In this document: piece after piece, positions 63,824 to 64,000 of the stretch
Numbering within the stretch: the stretch's first letter is position 1
Layout: the number at the start of each line of letters is the position of its first letter
Origin: Balneolaceae bacterium
Lineage (GTDB): Bacteria; Bacteroidota; Rhodothermia; Balneolales; Balneolaceae
NCBI GenBank assembly: GCA_017640665.1
Contig: JAEPQE010000001.1
Location: 513,262-577,261 of the forward strand
Direction of reading: 5' to 3'
Length of the DNA: 64,000 nucleotides
The notes under the pieces: model-generated
Told to the model about the DNA's origin: nothing
Seen by the model: the letters and a program-made list of their open reading frames with translations, nothing else
The model's database searches: none
Made by a program: the position numbers and the translations under genes

Positions 63824-64000
63824 TAGGTTAAAACTTTCTTCTCAAAATTTGAGTATTGGATAAGCTGTATAACATATTATTGATGAACATCACATCATTA
63901 CTCAGAATATCCAATACTCCTTTCAAAATCTACTACTCAAACCATTCCATTCTTAATTGATCATTGAATCATTCTTAATTCCCCATCGGTCTTAAATTTC

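Overview
The window reads as chromosomal DNA from a marine Balneola- or Gracilimonas-like bacterium (phylum Balneolota/Rhodothermota, near Bacteroidota). The clues are moderately low GC, C-terminal secretion domains with the YPNPFNPTT signature of type IX secretion (T9SS) cargo, a PorV/PorQ-like outer-membrane protein, many TonB-receptor/lipoprotein pairs, a DUF3822-rsmD-coaD block and a DUF4249 lipoprotein. The phylum call is by pattern recognition, not by a marker-gene tree.

Layout. 0-6 kb: YciI-like protein, hybrid histidine kinase, SufE, a LOV-like PAS protein, an FGE-fold lipoprotein and an acyl-CoA dehydrogenase. 6-8.5 kb: a secreted GH13 amylase behind LacI/cre-type operators. 8.6-11.7 kb: methylmalonyl-CoA mutase and its GTPase MeaB. 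11.9-15.1 kb: an AT-rich four-gene accessory cassette (Ser/Thr kinase, unknown protein, winged-helix PD-(D/E)XK protein, PP2C phosphatase) squeezed between mutB and the c-di-AMP cyclase gene cdaA. 15.2-17.2 kb: cdaA, folP and a 7Fe ferredoxin. 17.4-30.8 kb: a long minus-strand surface locus (phosphodiesterase, NHL lipoprotein, PorV-like protein, TonB receptor, lipoprotein, two large secreted proteins).

31-47 kb is mainly housekeeping: an arsenosugar-type glycosyltransferase pair, an MBL hydrolase, a DUF349 protein, MscS, CsbD, a dead S46-like peptidase, SixA, MATE, DUF3822-rsmD-coaD-aminotransferase-pdxH, and SulP. 47.9-54.5 kb: FmdB-like protein, GH5 glucanase, GbsR-type regulator, YraN, PlsC, and the ergothioneine genes egtD/egtB. 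54.7 kb: tRNA-Val(TAC). 54.9-58.5 kb: the beta-oxidation pair fadI/fadJ. 58.7-62.8 kb: a barrel protein, TonB receptor and DUF4249 lipoprotein set. The last kilobase holds repeats and an NTR/TIMP-like secreted protein.

The best candidate for an undescribed system is the kinase/unknown/nuclease/phosphatase cassette at 11,906-15,143. It has two converging translationally coupled gene pairs, opposing phosphorylation enzymes and an atypical DNA-binding nuclease-fold protein. A second theme is dispersed palindromic repeats. One has landed at the 5' end of fadJ, one appears to have been read into the N-terminus of the DUF4249 lipoprotein, and a string of six different perfect hairpins lies at 62,998-63,214.
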